NCBI GenBank assembly: GCA_022565355.1
Contig: JAIUMU010000001.1
Location: forward strand, 558,001 to 622,000
DNA: 64,000 bases
Direction of reading: 5' to 3'
Source of the DNA: Idiomarina sp.
Lineage (GTDB): Bacteria > Pseudomonadota > Gammaproteobacteria > Enterobacterales > Alteromonadaceae
The notes beneath the pieces were generated by a model that saw only the letters and a program-made list of their open reading frames with translations, did no database searches and was not told the DNA's origin. A program made the position numbers and the translations under genes. Positions 8,502 through 17,020 of the stretch are shown here, in pieces; positions within the stretch are counted from its first letter, which is position 1, and every line of letters begins with the position of its first letter.

Positions 8502-9299
8502 ATGCCGAAGGCCGTGGCGTTAAATTTTGAAGAGCTCGGCGTAGCCGCCGATGAGGCTGATACCGTGGTGCTAATCCATGGCCTCTTTGGTGACCTCGAT
8601 AACTTGAAAAGCGTAAGCAGAGCGTTGCAAGAGCATTATCATGTGGTGAATATCGATCTACGTAATCACGGTAGCTCACCCTGGACCGAGACGATGCGCT
8701 TTGTGGAGATGGCTGCAGATTTAGAAGATCTTCTCGACAAACTAAAGATCAAAAAAGCGCATATTCTTGGCCATTCACTTGGTGGCAAGGTTGCAATGGA
8801 ATTTGCCCTTGAGCACCCAGAGCGCGTGCATTCACTGATTATCGCCGATATTGCTCCGGTAGCTTACGATGCCCGCCACAATACCATTCTCGATGCTCTG
8901 GAAGCCGTTGATATTGATTCGGTGAATAGCCGGCAAGACGCCGACAAAGCATTAGCGAATGCCATAGACACAAAAGGCGTACGGCAGTTTTTACTGAAGA
9001 ATTTACGCAAAACAGACAACGGCTGGGAATGGCGATTAAATCTTGCAGGCTTGCGTAAATGTTATGCCGATTTAATTGGCGCCCCTGCCCAAGAAGGTGA
9101 ATTTTCCGGCCCAGTATTATTTATCCGCGGTGGTAATTCAGATTATATTCAAGAGCAGCATCGCGGAGCTATTACGCGCAGATTTCCGCAAGCAGAATCG
9201 AAAACCATTGCTGAGGCTGGCCATTGGCTGCATGCAGAAAAGCCAGCGGTATTTAATGGTTTAGTGGAGCGTTTTCTGGAAAGCCATTTCGCTGCCTAA
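8502..9299 (+). CDS. ybfF: Alpha/beta hydrolase, YbfF-type acyl-CoA/ester thioesterase
   Basis: A 265-residue alpha/beta hydrolase with LIHGLFGDLDN near the N-terminus (oxyanion region), the nucleophile elbow GHSLGGK with Ser92, and a C-terminal AEAGHWLHAEKP supplying the histidine. These, with its place next to seqA, match YbfF, a cytoplasmic esterase active on short acyl esters and acyl-CoAs in E. coli. The ATG at 8502 follows a GAGGA box about 10 nt upstream. The physiological substrate is not known. Confidence 0.85.
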   Translation: MPKAVALNFEELGVAADEADTVVLIHGLFGDLDNLKSVSRALQEHYHVVNIDLRNHGSSPWTETMRFVEMAADLEDLLDKLKIKKAHILGHSLGGKVAMEFALEHPERVHSLIIADIAPVAYDARHNTILDALEAVDIDSVNSRQDADKALANAIDTKGVRQFLLKNLRKTDNGWEWRLNLAGLRKCYADLIGAPAQEGEFSGPVLFIRGGNSDYIQEQHRGAITRRFPQAESKTIAEAGHWLHAEKPAVFNGLVERFLESHFAA

Positions 9300-9415
9300 C
9301 ACTCGCAAGAAATCAGGCTATATGCTATGCTGCAGGCCAATTTAACGAGCATTAAACTACATAGAATAGCGCCGTTAACTGAGCGAAACATGTCCATGGC
9401 AAGTAATTAGGAAGA

Positions 9416-9637
9416 ATGATGTTTGCTGATAACCTTGAACAAATTGAATCACTGATGATGAATATTGCCATCGCTGGCTTATTCTTATTGATCGGCTTAG
9501 CGATTCAAGATGTATTGAAGAAAGGTGATGTGCCGAAGTTTGGCCGTATTGCTGTATGGCTTGTTTTGTTTTTAGGAATGGCTGGGTTTCTAGCGAAAGG
9601 TATTATTCAATTCGTGCTCGAAGCGCAATTGCAATGA
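9416..9637 (+). CDS. DUF2788 family small membrane protein
   Basis: A 73-residue protein with two predicted membrane segments (about residues 15-33 and 45-67) separated by a short basic loop (KKGDVPKFGR). Length, layout and position between ybfF and ybfE fit the DUF2788 family of gammaproteobacteria; no function is known. The ribosome-binding site AGGAAG lies just upstream of an ATGATG start, so either of two adjacent methionines could be used. Confidence 0.75.
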   Translation: MMFADNLEQIESLMMNIAIAGLFLLIGLAIQDVLKKGDVPKFGRIAVWLVLFLGMAGFLAKGIIQFVLEAQLQ

Positions 9638-9704
9638 TTCGCGATGTATATGGCCTTACGCATTAGCAAAGGAACGCAAAACCAATTGGTGTAGCGGCAT
9701 AACC

Positions 9705-9983
9705 ATGGCAAAAGAAGCAAACGATAAAATCACCCCCGATCTATTTCAAAGTGAGCGGCGGCCAGGCCGGCCAAGAAGTAATCCACTCACCCGGGAAGAA
9801 CAAGTACGTTTGAACAAACGTAGGCAGTTACGCCGTGATCGCGAGAAAGGCTTGCGGCGAGTAGAATTGAAATTAGAACAGCATGTGTACACAGAACTCA
9901 GCGAACAAGCTGCGGAAAAAGGTATTAGCCGTAGTGCTCTGATTGAGCAATTGTTGAAGCAAACCCTGAACACTGAATCATAA
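9705..9983 (+). CDS. ybfE: YbfE-like small basic protein (LexA-regulated protein family)
   Basis: A 92-residue, strongly basic protein. The N-terminal half carries the AT-hook-like RRPGRPRSNPLT and an Arg/Lys-rich stretch; the C-terminal half (VELKLEQHVYTELSEQAAEKG and SRSALIEQLL) looks like a ribbon-helix-helix DNA-binding fold. It precedes fldA-fur as ybfE does in E. coli, where it is an SOS gene. No CTGT-N8-ACAG LexA site is visible between 9638 and 9704 or upstream of the DUF2788 gene, so SOS control is not supported here. Function unknown; DNA binding is inference. Confidence 0.8.
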   Translation: MAKEANDKITPDLFQSERRPGRPRSNPLTREEQVRLNKRRQLRRDREKGLRRVELKLEQHVYTELSEQAAEKGISRSALIEQLLKQTLNTES

Positions 9984-10006
9984 ACATAGATTGGAATGAA
10001 GTAACT

Positions 10007-10531
10007 ATGGCAACAGTAGGACTTTTCTTTGGCAGCGATACCGGCAATACCGAAGCCGTTGCCCACATGATTGAAAAAGAGCTAGGTAAGCAAATGATTG
10101 CTGTGCAAGATATTGCAAAATCTAGTAAAGAAGAGATTGCCGAATTTGATTTACTGATCTTCGGCATTCCAACGTGGTATTACGGTGAAGCCCAATGTGA
10201 TTGGGATGATTTTTTCCCAGAACTTGAAGAAATTGATTTTGCAGGCAAAGTTGTTGCGATTTTCGGTTGTGGCGACCAAGAAGATTATGCCGAATATTTT
10301 CTTGATGCCATGGGCATGATTCGCGATATCGTTGAAGCTCGCGGCGCTATTGTGATTGGCCATTGGCCAACTGAAGGTTACCATTTTGAAGAATCCAAAG
10401 GCATGGCAGATGCGAACCATTTTGTCGGTTTGGGCATTGATGAAGATCGCCAGCCTGAGCTAACGAAAGAGCGTGTTGAACAATGGTGTGCGCAGCTGCG
10501 TGAAGAGATGGGCCTTGATCAACTAGCGTAA
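10007..10531 (+). CDS. fldA: Flavodoxin, long-chain type
   Basis: A 174-residue FMN electron carrier that serves methionine synthase activation, biotin synthase and other radical-SAM or P450-type partners. The FMN phosphate loop is GSDTGNTEA (residues 9-17); the ribityl and ring loops are in PTWYYGEAQCDWDDF and FGCGDQEDYAEYF, with the inserted strand of long-chain flavodoxins. It lies 23 nt after ybfE and 52 nt before fur, the same order as in E. coli, where Fur represses fldA. No convincing Fur box is seen directly upstream. Confidence 0.94.
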   Translation: MATVGLFFGSDTGNTEAVAHMIEKELGKQMIAVQDIAKSSKEEIAEFDLLIFGIPTWYYGEAQCDWDDFFPELEEIDFAGKVVAIFGCGDQEDYAEYFLDAMGMIRDIVEARGAIVIGHWPTEGYHFEESKGMADANHFVGLGIDEDRQPELTKERVEQWCAQLREEMGLDQLA

Positions 10532-10583
10532 GCAGAGAAAATGTGGCTATAATCGGCGAACATACTAACAACGAGGGTCTAAA

Positions 10584-11048
10584 ATGAGTAATTCCGATAT
10601 TCAACTGAAGAAAGCTGGATTAAAGGTAACCTCACCGCGAATTAAGATTCTCGAAATTATGAAGAACCCTGCTCATCAGCATATTAGCGCCGAGGATGTA
10701 TACAAAATCCTCCTTGAACAAGGCGATGAAGTGGGATTAGCAACAGTATATCGGGTACTGAATCAATTTGATGATGCCGGCATTGTTACCCGCCATCACT
10801 TTGAAGGTGGCCGTTCTGTTTTCGAACTTAGCGCGAAAGCACACCACGACCATTTAGTGTGCCTCACCTGTGGCCGCGTGATTGAGTTTGAAGATGATAC
10901 CATCGAGCGCCGCCAATTAGCGGTTGCCAAAGAGCACGGTATTCAACTCACAAACCACAGCCTTTATTTGTACGGCGAGTGTAAAAACGCAGCAACTTGC
11001 GAACACAATACAGAAGACGCCGACCATCACCGAATCGAGTTATCTTAA
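10584..11048 (+). CDS. fur: Ferric uptake regulator Fur
   Basis: The global Fe(II)-dependent repressor of iron uptake. The 154-residue protein has the winged-helix DNA-binding domain (LKVTSPRIKILEIM, then EVGLATVYRVLNQFDDAGIV) and the metal-binding dimerisation domain with HHDHLVCLTCGRVIEF, which holds the conserved His cluster and CxxC; the second cysteine pair is in GECKNAATCE. A TATAAT hexamer at 10548-10553 could be the -10 of its own promoter, although no good -35 accompanies it. Its stop codon overlaps the ATG of the next gene (TAATG), implying co-translation. Confidence 0.95.
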   Translation: MSNSDIQLKKAGLKVTSPRIKILEIMKNPAHQHISAEDVYKILLEQGDEVGLATVYRVLNQFDDAGIVTRHHFEGGRSVFELSAKAHHDHLVCLTCGRVIEFEDDTIERRQLAVAKEHGIQLTNHSLYLYGECKNAATCEHNTEDADHHRIELS

Positions 11049-12082
11049 TGAAATATATGATTTATGGCGCCACCGGCTATACAGGTGAATTGATCGCCAA
11101 AGAAGCCATTGCCCAAAACCAAACACCTATCCTCGCAGGCCGTAATCCTGAGAAAGTAGCTGCACTTGCTAATGAACTTGGCTTAACAAGCAAAAGCTTT
11201 GCTCTTGAGAGTGTATCGCAAGTGGCTGCAGAGCTTGCTGATGTTGATTTGGTAATTCACTGCGCGGGCCCATTTGAGCTCACCGCAGAAGTAATGATGA
11301 AAGCCTGCATTGCCAGCAAAACCCATTACTTGGATATCACCGGCGAGCTAGATATTTTTGAATTAGCCGCTAGTTTTCACGAACAGGCGCAGGCTGCAGG
11401 CGTAGTGCTATGCCCTGGTGTGGGCTTTGATGTAATTCCTACGGATTGCGTTGCGGCGCAACTGAAAGCGCAATTAACTGACGCTACCCATCTGAAGTTG
11501 GGCTTTGATTCACGCTCACGTATGAGCCGCGGCACAGCAAAAACCAGTGCTCGACGCATTGGTGAAGGTGGCTCGGTGCGCAAAGATGGCAAGATCGTAA
11601 CCGTACCACTAGCTTACAAAGCTGAGAAAATTGATTTCGGCGGTGGCGAGAAACTGGCCATGACCATTCCTTGGGGTGACGTTTCTACGGCATATCACAG
11701 CACCGGCATTGGCAATATTGAAGTGTTCATTCCAGCCAGCCCGAAGCTAGTAAGCCGCATGCGCAAAATGAATTGGCTACGTTGGTTATTCCGCATGGAA
11801 TTTATGAAAAACTGGTTAATGAAAAAGATCGACGCACAGCCAGCTGGCCCGAAAGACGAAGAGCGCGCCAAGTATTACACTTGGGTATGGGGTGAAGCAC
11901 GCAACGCCAAAGGCGATGTGGTAACCCTGCGCAAGCAAGTATTAAACGGTTATACACTTACGGCTAAAGGCGCCGTAACCATGGCTACGCATGTGTTAAG
12001 TAATCCACAAAGCGGTGGCTTTACAACGCCATCCAAGCTGTATGGAGCCGATTTAGTAGAGCAGTTCTTATATACTGAATAA
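11048..12082 (+). CDS. Saccharopine dehydrogenase-like / trans-acting enoyl reductase family oxidoreductase
   Basis: The 344-residue product begins MKYMIYGATGYTGELIAKEA, a Rossmann NAD(P)-binding GxxGxxG-like fold of the saccharopine dehydrogenase N-domain family. A PGVGFDVIPTDCVA segment in the middle is typical of the trans-acting enoyl reductase-like branch. The true start is the ATG in TAATG with fur (an in-frame start at 10997 would overlap fur by 52 nt). The substrate is unknown; relatives act in lipid modification or as uncharacterised dehydrogenases. A bidirectional terminator follows at about 12109. Confidence 0.75.
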   Translation: MKYMIYGATGYTGELIAKEAIAQNQTPILAGRNPEKVAALANELGLTSKSFALESVSQVAAELADVDLVIHCAGPFELTAEVMMKACIASKTHYLDITGELDIFELAASFHEQAQAAGVVLCPGVGFDVIPTDCVAAQLKAQLTDATHLKLGFDSRSRMSRGTAKTSARRIGEGGSVRKDGKIVTVPLAYKAEKIDFGGGEKLAMTIPWGDVSTAYHSTGIGNIEVFIPASPKLVSRMRKMNWLRWLFRMEFMKNWLMKKIDAQPAGPKDEERAKYYTWVWGEARNAKGDVVTLRKQVLNGYTLTAKGAVTMATHVLSNPQSGGFTTPSKLYGADLVEQFLYTE

Positions 12083-12108
12083 CGCGGCTATCGCAAAGCC
12101 ATATACAG

Positions 12109-12137
12109 AAAAGCCCAGCAAAACGCTGGGCTTTTTC
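12109..12137. terminator. Bidirectional intrinsic terminator between the fur operon and glnS
   Basis: AAGCCCAGC and GCTGGGCTT form a 9-bp stem around AAAAC, followed by TTTTT on the plus strand and by a T/C-rich run on the minus strand. It sits between two convergent stop codons and can end both transcripts. Confidence 0.8.
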
Positions 12138-12158
12138 GTTCACTACCATCAGTGATTA

Positions 12159-13829
12159 TTACTCGCCGCTTATCTTCGCCCAGCTATCACGAAGGCCAAC
12201 GGTACGATTAAATACCAACTTTTCGGCACTTGAATCTTGATTATCTAGGCAAAAATAACCCATACGCTCAAACTGGAAGCCTTGCTCAGGTTTCGCTTGT
12301 GCCAGTGAAGGCTCAACATAACCCTGCATTACTACCAGCGATTCAGGGTTTAATGCTTCATCTAATGTTTCTGCTGCACCTGGGTTCGGAATACTAAACA
12401 ACCGATCGTACAAGCGTATTTCTGCGGGTATCGCATGTGCTGCCGAAACCCAATGAATTACGCCTTTCACTTTGCGGCCATCAGCAGGATCAACACCAAG
12501 GGTTTGCGGATCATAGCTACAGAAGATGGTAGTAATTTCGCCATTCGCGGCTTTTTCAACACGCTCAGCTTTTACCACATACGCATTGCGTAAGCGTACT
12601 TCTTTACCAAGCACTAAACGCTTAAACTTCTTGTTCGCTTCTTCACGGAAATCTTCCCGCTCAATATAAAGCTCACCGCTAAATGGCACCTCTCGTGTAC
12701 CCATAGCTTCATTGTTCGGATGGTTCGGGGAAAGCAATACTTCGCTCTGCCCTGTTGGGTAGTTTTCGATTACCAATTTCACCGGATCTAGAACTGCCAT
12801 CGAACGCGGCGCATGTTCATTTAATTCATCCCGAATGCAGGATTCCAAGATCCCCATTTCCACCATGTTATCCATTTTGGTAACGCCAATTCGATGGGCA
12901 AACTCACGAATTGAACCCGGGGTGTAACCACGGCGGCGTAAACCAGCAATAGTAGGCATACGCGGATCGTTCCAGCCACTTACATGGCCTTCTGTTACTA
13001 GTAAATTCAGCTTGCGCTTACTCATTACCGTGTATTCAAGATTTAACCGCGAAAACTCAATCTGTTGTGGGTGGCATGGAATGCTAATGTTATCTAACAC
13101 CCAATCGTACAAGCGACGATTATCTTGGAATTCCAAAGTACACAGCGAATGTGTTATGCCTTCCAGCGCATCGGAAATACAGTGGGTGAAATCATACATC
13201 GGATACACACACCACTGATCACCGGTTTGGTGATGATGTACATGGCGAATCCGATAAATAATCGGATCCCGCATACACATAAATGATGAGCTCATATCAA
13301 TTTTAGCGCGCAACGAACAATGCCCTTCCGGATATTCGCCAGCGGTCATTTTGGCAAACTCAGCTAAGTTCTCTGCTACCGAAGTATCACGGTATGGGCT
13401 GTTCTTACCTGGCTCTTTCAACGTGCCACGCAATTCCCGAATTACCTCTTGCGGAGAGAAATCAACGTACGCTAAGCCTTTTTCAATAAGCTCAACAGCA
13501 AAGCCATGCAGTGCAGCAAAGTAATCTGAAGAATAGCGTTCTTTGCCTTCCCACTCGTAACCTAACCAGCGCACATCGGCCTTAATTGCGCTTACATACT
13601 CCATGCTCTCTTTCAGCGGGTTAGTATCATCAAAGCGCAAGTTACAGGTGCCCTGGTAATCCTTAGCAATACCAAAATTCAATACAATCGATTTTGCATG
13701 ACCAATATGCAGATAACCATTCGGCTCAGGAGGAAAACGTGTATGCACTTGGTTGTGCTTTCCAGACGTTAAATCCTGATCGATGATCTTACGAATAAAG
13801 TTGCTCGGGCGTGGGGCGCTTTCGGCCAT
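12159..13829 (-). CDS. glnS: Glutaminyl-tRNA synthetase
   Basis: Charges tRNA-Gln with glutamine in the cytoplasm. The 556-residue class I synthetase has the HIGH motif in [12 protein letters not shown] (His41-His44) and the KMSKS counterpart in VMSKRKL near residue 270. The C-terminal half carries the two anticodon-binding beta-barrels, including [13 protein letters not shown]. Length matches E. coli GlnS (554). The gene appears monocistronic, with its own terminator at about 12109. Confidence 0.96.
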   Translation of the reverse strand: MAESAPRPSNFIRKIIDQDLTSGKHNQVHTRFPPEPNGYLHIGHAKSIVLNFGIAKDYQGTCNLRFDDTNPLKESMEYVSAIKADVRWLGYEWEGKERYSSDYFAALHGFAVELIEKGLAYVDFSPQEVIRELRGTLKEPGKNSPYRDTSVAENLAEFAKMTAGEYPEGHCSLRAKIDMSSSFMCMRDPIIYRIRHVHHHQTGDQWCVYPMYDFTHCISDALEGITHSLCTLEFQDNRRLYDWVLDNISIPCHPQQIEFSRLNLEYTVMSKRKLNLLVTEGHVSGWNDPRMPTIAGLRRRGYTPGSIREFAHRIGVTKMDNMVEMGILESCIRDELNEHAPRSMAVLDPVKLVIENYPTGQSEVLLSPNHPNNEAMGTREVPFSGELYIEREDFREEANKKFKRLVLGKEVRLRNAYVVKAERVEKAANGEITTIFCSYDPQTLGVDPADGRKVKGVIHWVSAAHAIPAEIRLYDRLFSIPNPGAAETLDEALNPESLVVMQGYVEPSLAQAKPEQGFQFERMGYFCLDNQDSSAEKLVFNRTVGLRDSWAKISGE

Positions 13830-13947
13830 TCAGGTATTCTCCAAAATCTATATAGTTGCGATACGTTCGCTAGCAAACAGCGCAGTAATTCTGAACAGCA
13901 ATCCTGTTCTTAAAAATGGCGCTTATGATCGCAATAATACGCGCAGC

Positions 13948-14874
13948 TTACAAGCCGAAAAAGCGAAGATATCTGCGCATTTGTTGCTGCCCTTCTGCGA
14001 GGCTGAGCGGTTTAAAGCGTATTTTCGCTCCAGGCATGCATTGCGCCAGCACAAAACCATCTAACGGCAGAATATTACCTAGCTTGGGGTAGCCACCTAG
14101 GGTTTGCCGATCTTCCAACATGATAATCGGTTGCCCGTCTGGTGGCACCTGCACTGCACCATAGCTAACCCCTTCAGAAAGAAGGGTATCTTTCGGGGTT
14201 TCCAGCGCTGGCCCAGATAAGCGTGCGCCCATACGATTACTATGCGTACTGAGCGAAAATTCGCTACCCCAGAATTGCTGCCAGGCCGCTTTGCTAAACA
14301 AGTGCTGTTGATACCCAGGAATTAAGTGCAAGGTGATATTTTGGCTGATTTGCGGTAAATACTGCTGCGGAATTTGCCGGCTAATTTCCTCTTCTGCTAA
14401 ATGCTTACAGGGTAACTCATCGCCAACCTTTAACGGTTCACCATTACCATGAATGCCACCTAGGTGATCGCGCTGCACTGTAGCTCTGCTGCCGAGTATC
14501 GGTTTTGTTTGCAAGCCACCACTTACCGCTAAGTAGGCACGAAAGCCATAGCGCGGCGTAGAGAACTTTAAACGATCGCCCTGGCGTATCCAAAAGCTCT
14601 GCCACGGCACCTGCGGCTTTCCATTAATAGTAAGGTTCAAATCACCACCGGTAACTGCAACCATGGTTTGCGTTCGTGATTCGAGTTCTACACCACCCGC
14701 GGTAATTTCCAACACCGCAGCATCGGCTGGATTATCTAACAAGCGATTCGCCCAATATGCCGATTTTGCATCCAGCGGACCACCCCGGGTAACGCCTAGA
14801 TGCTGATAACCAAGCCGCCCAGTATCTTGTACTAGTGCGAGGATGCCACTTTTCACCACCCGAAATCCGATCAT
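13948..14874 (-). CDS. pxpC: 5-oxoprolinase subunit PxpC (KipA / biotin-dependent carboxyltransferase-like)
   Basis: PxpA, PxpB and PxpC together hydrolyse 5-oxoproline (pyroglutamate) to glutamate using ATP, clearing a spontaneous by-product of glutamine. The 308-residue protein begins MIGFRVVKSGILALVQDTGR and contains GVTRGGPLDAKSAYWANRLL, the family signature, with VQVPPDGQPIIMLEDRQT near residue 240. It overlaps pxpB by four bases, so the two are translationally coupled. It is the last gene of the four-gene leftward set that starts at 16812. Confidence 0.9.
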   Translation of the reverse strand: MIGFRVVKSGILALVQDTGRLGYQHLGVTRGGPLDAKSAYWANRLLDNPADAAVLEITAGGVELESRTQTMVAVTGGDLNLTINGKPQVPWQSFWIRQGDRLKFSTPRYGFRAYLAVSGGLQTKPILGSRATVQRDHLGGIHGNGEPLKVGDELPCKHLAEEEISRQIPQQYLPQISQNITLHLIPGYQQHLFSKAAWQQFWGSEFSLSTHSNRMGARLSGPALETPKDTLLSEGVSYGAVQVPPDGQPIIMLEDRQTLGGYPKLGNILPLDGFVLAQCMPGAKIRFKPLSLAEGQQQMRRYLRFFGL

Positions 14875-15632
14875 GACTGGCCTCCTTGCGCTTGCAACAG
14901 TTGCTTGTATTCGGCTTCACTAATCGCTTTAAAACGAATACGATCCCCCACTTGTACAGGTGTCATCGGTTCCGTATTAGGATTAAACCACTGAAAAGGG
15001 CTTAATCCCAAAATATTCCAACCACCAGGAGAAGCTTGCGGGTATACCGCGGTTTGTTGCTCAGCAATACCCACACTGCCGGCTGGCACGTTTTGCCGCG
15101 GCTTAGCTAAACGCGGCATCTCCAAACGCTCAGCTACTCGGCCTAAATAGGCAAAGCCCGGCGCAAAACCAAGTGCATATACTTGATAATCAATACCACT
15201 ATGCTCGGCAACAACCTCTTCTTGGCTTAAACCTGTGTGCTTACAAATAGCGGCCATATCGTTTACGGCTGCAGTATTATGCCCCTCTGGAAAATACCAT
15301 ACTGGCACTTCTACAAGCTTTCCTGGTGCTTCCGTATCAACAGACCACACACTACATAGCCAAGGTGTATCATTTACTACTACTTCCAGTAGTTGCTGTA
15401 AATCATACGTGCGCACTAATCGCGGTTCGTAATACACCAATAAACTGGCATAAGAAGGCACTACTTCCTGCACTACATCGCCATGCTCACGAAAAATTGT
15501 TTGCCGGATATTGGCGAGAAATCCCGGCATACATGGATCTAGTTGCTGATCGAACTGCAGCAATAAAGCATCTACCCCAGCAATTGCAAAGGTTACTTCT
15601 GGCCGTGTGGTAAATTGCTCGGTTGAACTCAT
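14871..15632 (-). CDS. pxpB: 5-oxoprolinase subunit PxpB (KipI family)
   Basis: A 253-residue KipI/allophanate hydrolase subunit 1-type protein, a subunit of bacterial ATP-dependent 5-oxoprolinase. Signatures are YVLALGFAPGFAYLG-like text (here YALGFAPGFAYLGRVAERL), PRLAKPRQNVPAGSVGIAEQQ and the C-terminal GGWNILG. It lies 24 nt after pxpA and overlaps pxpC by ATGA. The name KipI derives from a Bacillus kinase inhibitor, but with PxpA and PxpC adjacent the 5-oxoprolinase role is favoured. Confidence 0.9.
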   Translation of the reverse strand: MSSTEQFTTRPEVTFAIAGVDALLLQFDQQLDPCMPGFLANIRQTIFREHGDVVQEVVPSYASLLVYYEPRLVRTYDLQQLLEVVVNDTPWLCSVWSVDTEAPGKLVEVPVWYFPEGHNTAAVNDMAAICKHTGLSQEEVVAEHSGIDYQVYALGFAPGFAYLGRVAERLEMPRLAKPRQNVPAGSVGIAEQQTAVYPQASPGGWNILGLSPFQWFNPNTEPMTPVQVGDRIRFKAISEAEYKQLLQAQGGQS

Positions 15633-15656
15633 GTTTACCTCAATGTAAATAGAACG

Positions 15657-16418
15657 CTATTTCGCAAATGCAGCATGGCTGCGAATCGCTTGCACCGCCG
15701 CTAATGCTTCATGGGTATCGCCATGCACGCATAAGGTATCAATATGCAGCGCTAATCGTTGTCCGTTAATCGTAGTAATCTCGCTCTGCTCGGCAAATTG
15801 TATTGCCTGCGCCAGCATTGCCTCTGGCTCGTGAATTACTGCACCGGGCTGAGTGCGGGCTACTAAGGTACCATCATTGTTGTAGGCACGATCGGCAAAG
15901 CCTTCAAACCAGAGTTCTACCCCATACTCACTAGCAATTTGTTGCCAATGGCTAGGGTCTACCTTGGCTAGCATCACTAACGGCAATGGTTTACTCACAC
16001 CGCTGCTTGCCTGTTTAACTGCGCGCACTACTGCGGCAAACAAAGCATCGTTCTTGAGCATATCGTGATACAACGCACCATGCGGCTTTACATACGCAAC
16101 AGTGGTGCCTGCAGCGCTACAGAATGCTGCTAACGCACCAATCTGATACAGCACCAAGGCTTCTACCTCGGCTGGCTGCAGCGCCATCGAGCGGCGGCCA
16201 AATCCAACTAAATCGGGATACGCTGGATGTGCACCAATTTGCACGCCGTGCTCAACCGCAGCAGATACTGTGTTTTGCATAATAAGTGGGTCGCCCGCAT
16301 GAAAACCGCAGGCGATATTGGCACAATCGATATACGGCATGATCAGGCTATCTTCACCCATGCGCCAAGCGCCAAAGCCTTCGCCTAAATCGCTATTGAG
16401 TAAAATACGTTTACTCAC
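15657..16418 (-). CDS. pxpA: 5-oxoprolinase subunit PxpA (LamB/YcsF family)
   Basis: A 253-residue LamB/YcsF-family protein. ILLNSDLGEGFGAW at the N-terminus, IACGFHAGDP and VKPHGALYHDM carry the conserved acidic and histidine residues of the presumed active site; the C-terminus has LCVHGDT. The likely start is a GTG at 16418 (VSKRILLNSD) with GAGG six bases upstream; a start at 16454 would add twelve poorly matching residues. The GTG lies inside the end of the preceding membrane gene, overlapping it by eight bases. Confidence 0.88.
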   Translation of the reverse strand: MSKRILLNSDLGEGFGAWRMGEDSLIMPYIDCANIACGFHAGDPLIMQNTVSAAVEHGVQIGAHPAYPDLVGFGRRSMALQPAEVEALVLYQIGALAAFCSAAGTTVAYVKPHGALYHDMLKNDALFAAVVRAVKQASSGVSKPLPLVMLAKVDPSHWQQIASEYGVELWFEGFADRAYNNDGTLVARTQPGAVIHEPEAMLAQAIQFAEQSEITTINGQRLALHIDTLCVHGDTHEALAAVQAIRSHAAFAK

Positions 16419-16812
16419 TATCGTCCTCACTGTCTTTTTGAAATTTCTCTGCAAAGCGAAGTTGCATTAAGAAGAATGAATAAATACCAATTCCTAACGC
16501 TGCAACCCACATGGTGGGCCAACCTAAATACCAGAGCCGGTGCTCAAAATAGATGGCAATGGTACCTACCGCGCCAAAAGTAGTAAGGGCAGTAGCTGCA
16601 TAGGTACCCCACACCGCAAATTTCTGCACTTGATGAAACCGCAATAACCCAGCGGCTGTGCCTAAAATAATGCCCCATGCAATCGGGTTAAACACTTGGT
16701 ACCAGTTTAGCCCTGTACTGGCGATAAAACGTAACAAACTTTGTGGATCTGAGAGTAAAAAAAGCAACCCAACTGGGGCAGTAACCAAAGCAATAACGCG
16801 TTGTATGTTCAT
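16411..16812 (-). CDS. Unrecognised small membrane protein coupled to pxpABC
   Basis: A 133-residue protein with four hydrophobic segments (about residues 5-22, 40-57, 67-86 and 93-116) and an acidic C-terminal tail (FQKDSEDDSE). I do not recognise the family. Its end overlaps the GTG start of pxpA by eight bases, so it is first in the 5-oxoprolinase operon. Known pxp loci often carry DUF969/DUF979 or other permeases in this place; this protein is too short to be one of those, but a role in the same pathway is a reasonable guess. Confidence 0.6.
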   Translation of the reverse strand: MNIQRVIALVTAPVGLLFLLSDPQSLLRFIASTGLNWYQVFNPIAWGIILGTAAGLLRFHQVQKFAVWGTYAATALTTFGAVGTIAIYFEHRLWYLGWPTMWVAALGIGIYSFFLMQLRFAEKFQKDSEDDSE

Positions 16813-16919
16813 AAATTATCCATTCATTGTTGTGCTACCCATGATAATGCCAGATGCACAAAAATATACAAACCAGACCATAGTAGCAGTTCAGACCCAA
16901 TGCCGCCGATATCGCGATT

Positions 16920-16937
16920 TTGTCATAGAAATGTAAC
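16920..16937 (+). promoter_or_regulatory. Pho box upstream of the phoX-like gene
   Basis: TTGTCATAGAAATGTAAC matches the PhoB consensus CTGTCATAAAACTGTCAC at 14 of 18 positions, including both direct half-repeats (TTGTCAT and ATGTAAC). It is 83 nt before the phosphatase start, a usual place for a PhoB site that replaces the -35. The neighbouring phosphatase makes phosphate control the simplest reading. Confidence 0.7.
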
Positions 16938-17020
16938 GCAAATATGGTGAAGTAGTGCATGAAAACATCTACTTGTGCACGGTTACCACACCCAACGCCA
17001 CACGCCCGAGGATACTTAAC

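Noticed and set aside
9638..9704. Search for a LexA box before ybfE
   Set aside because: No CTGT-N8-ACAG or near match was seen, so no SOS site was annotated.
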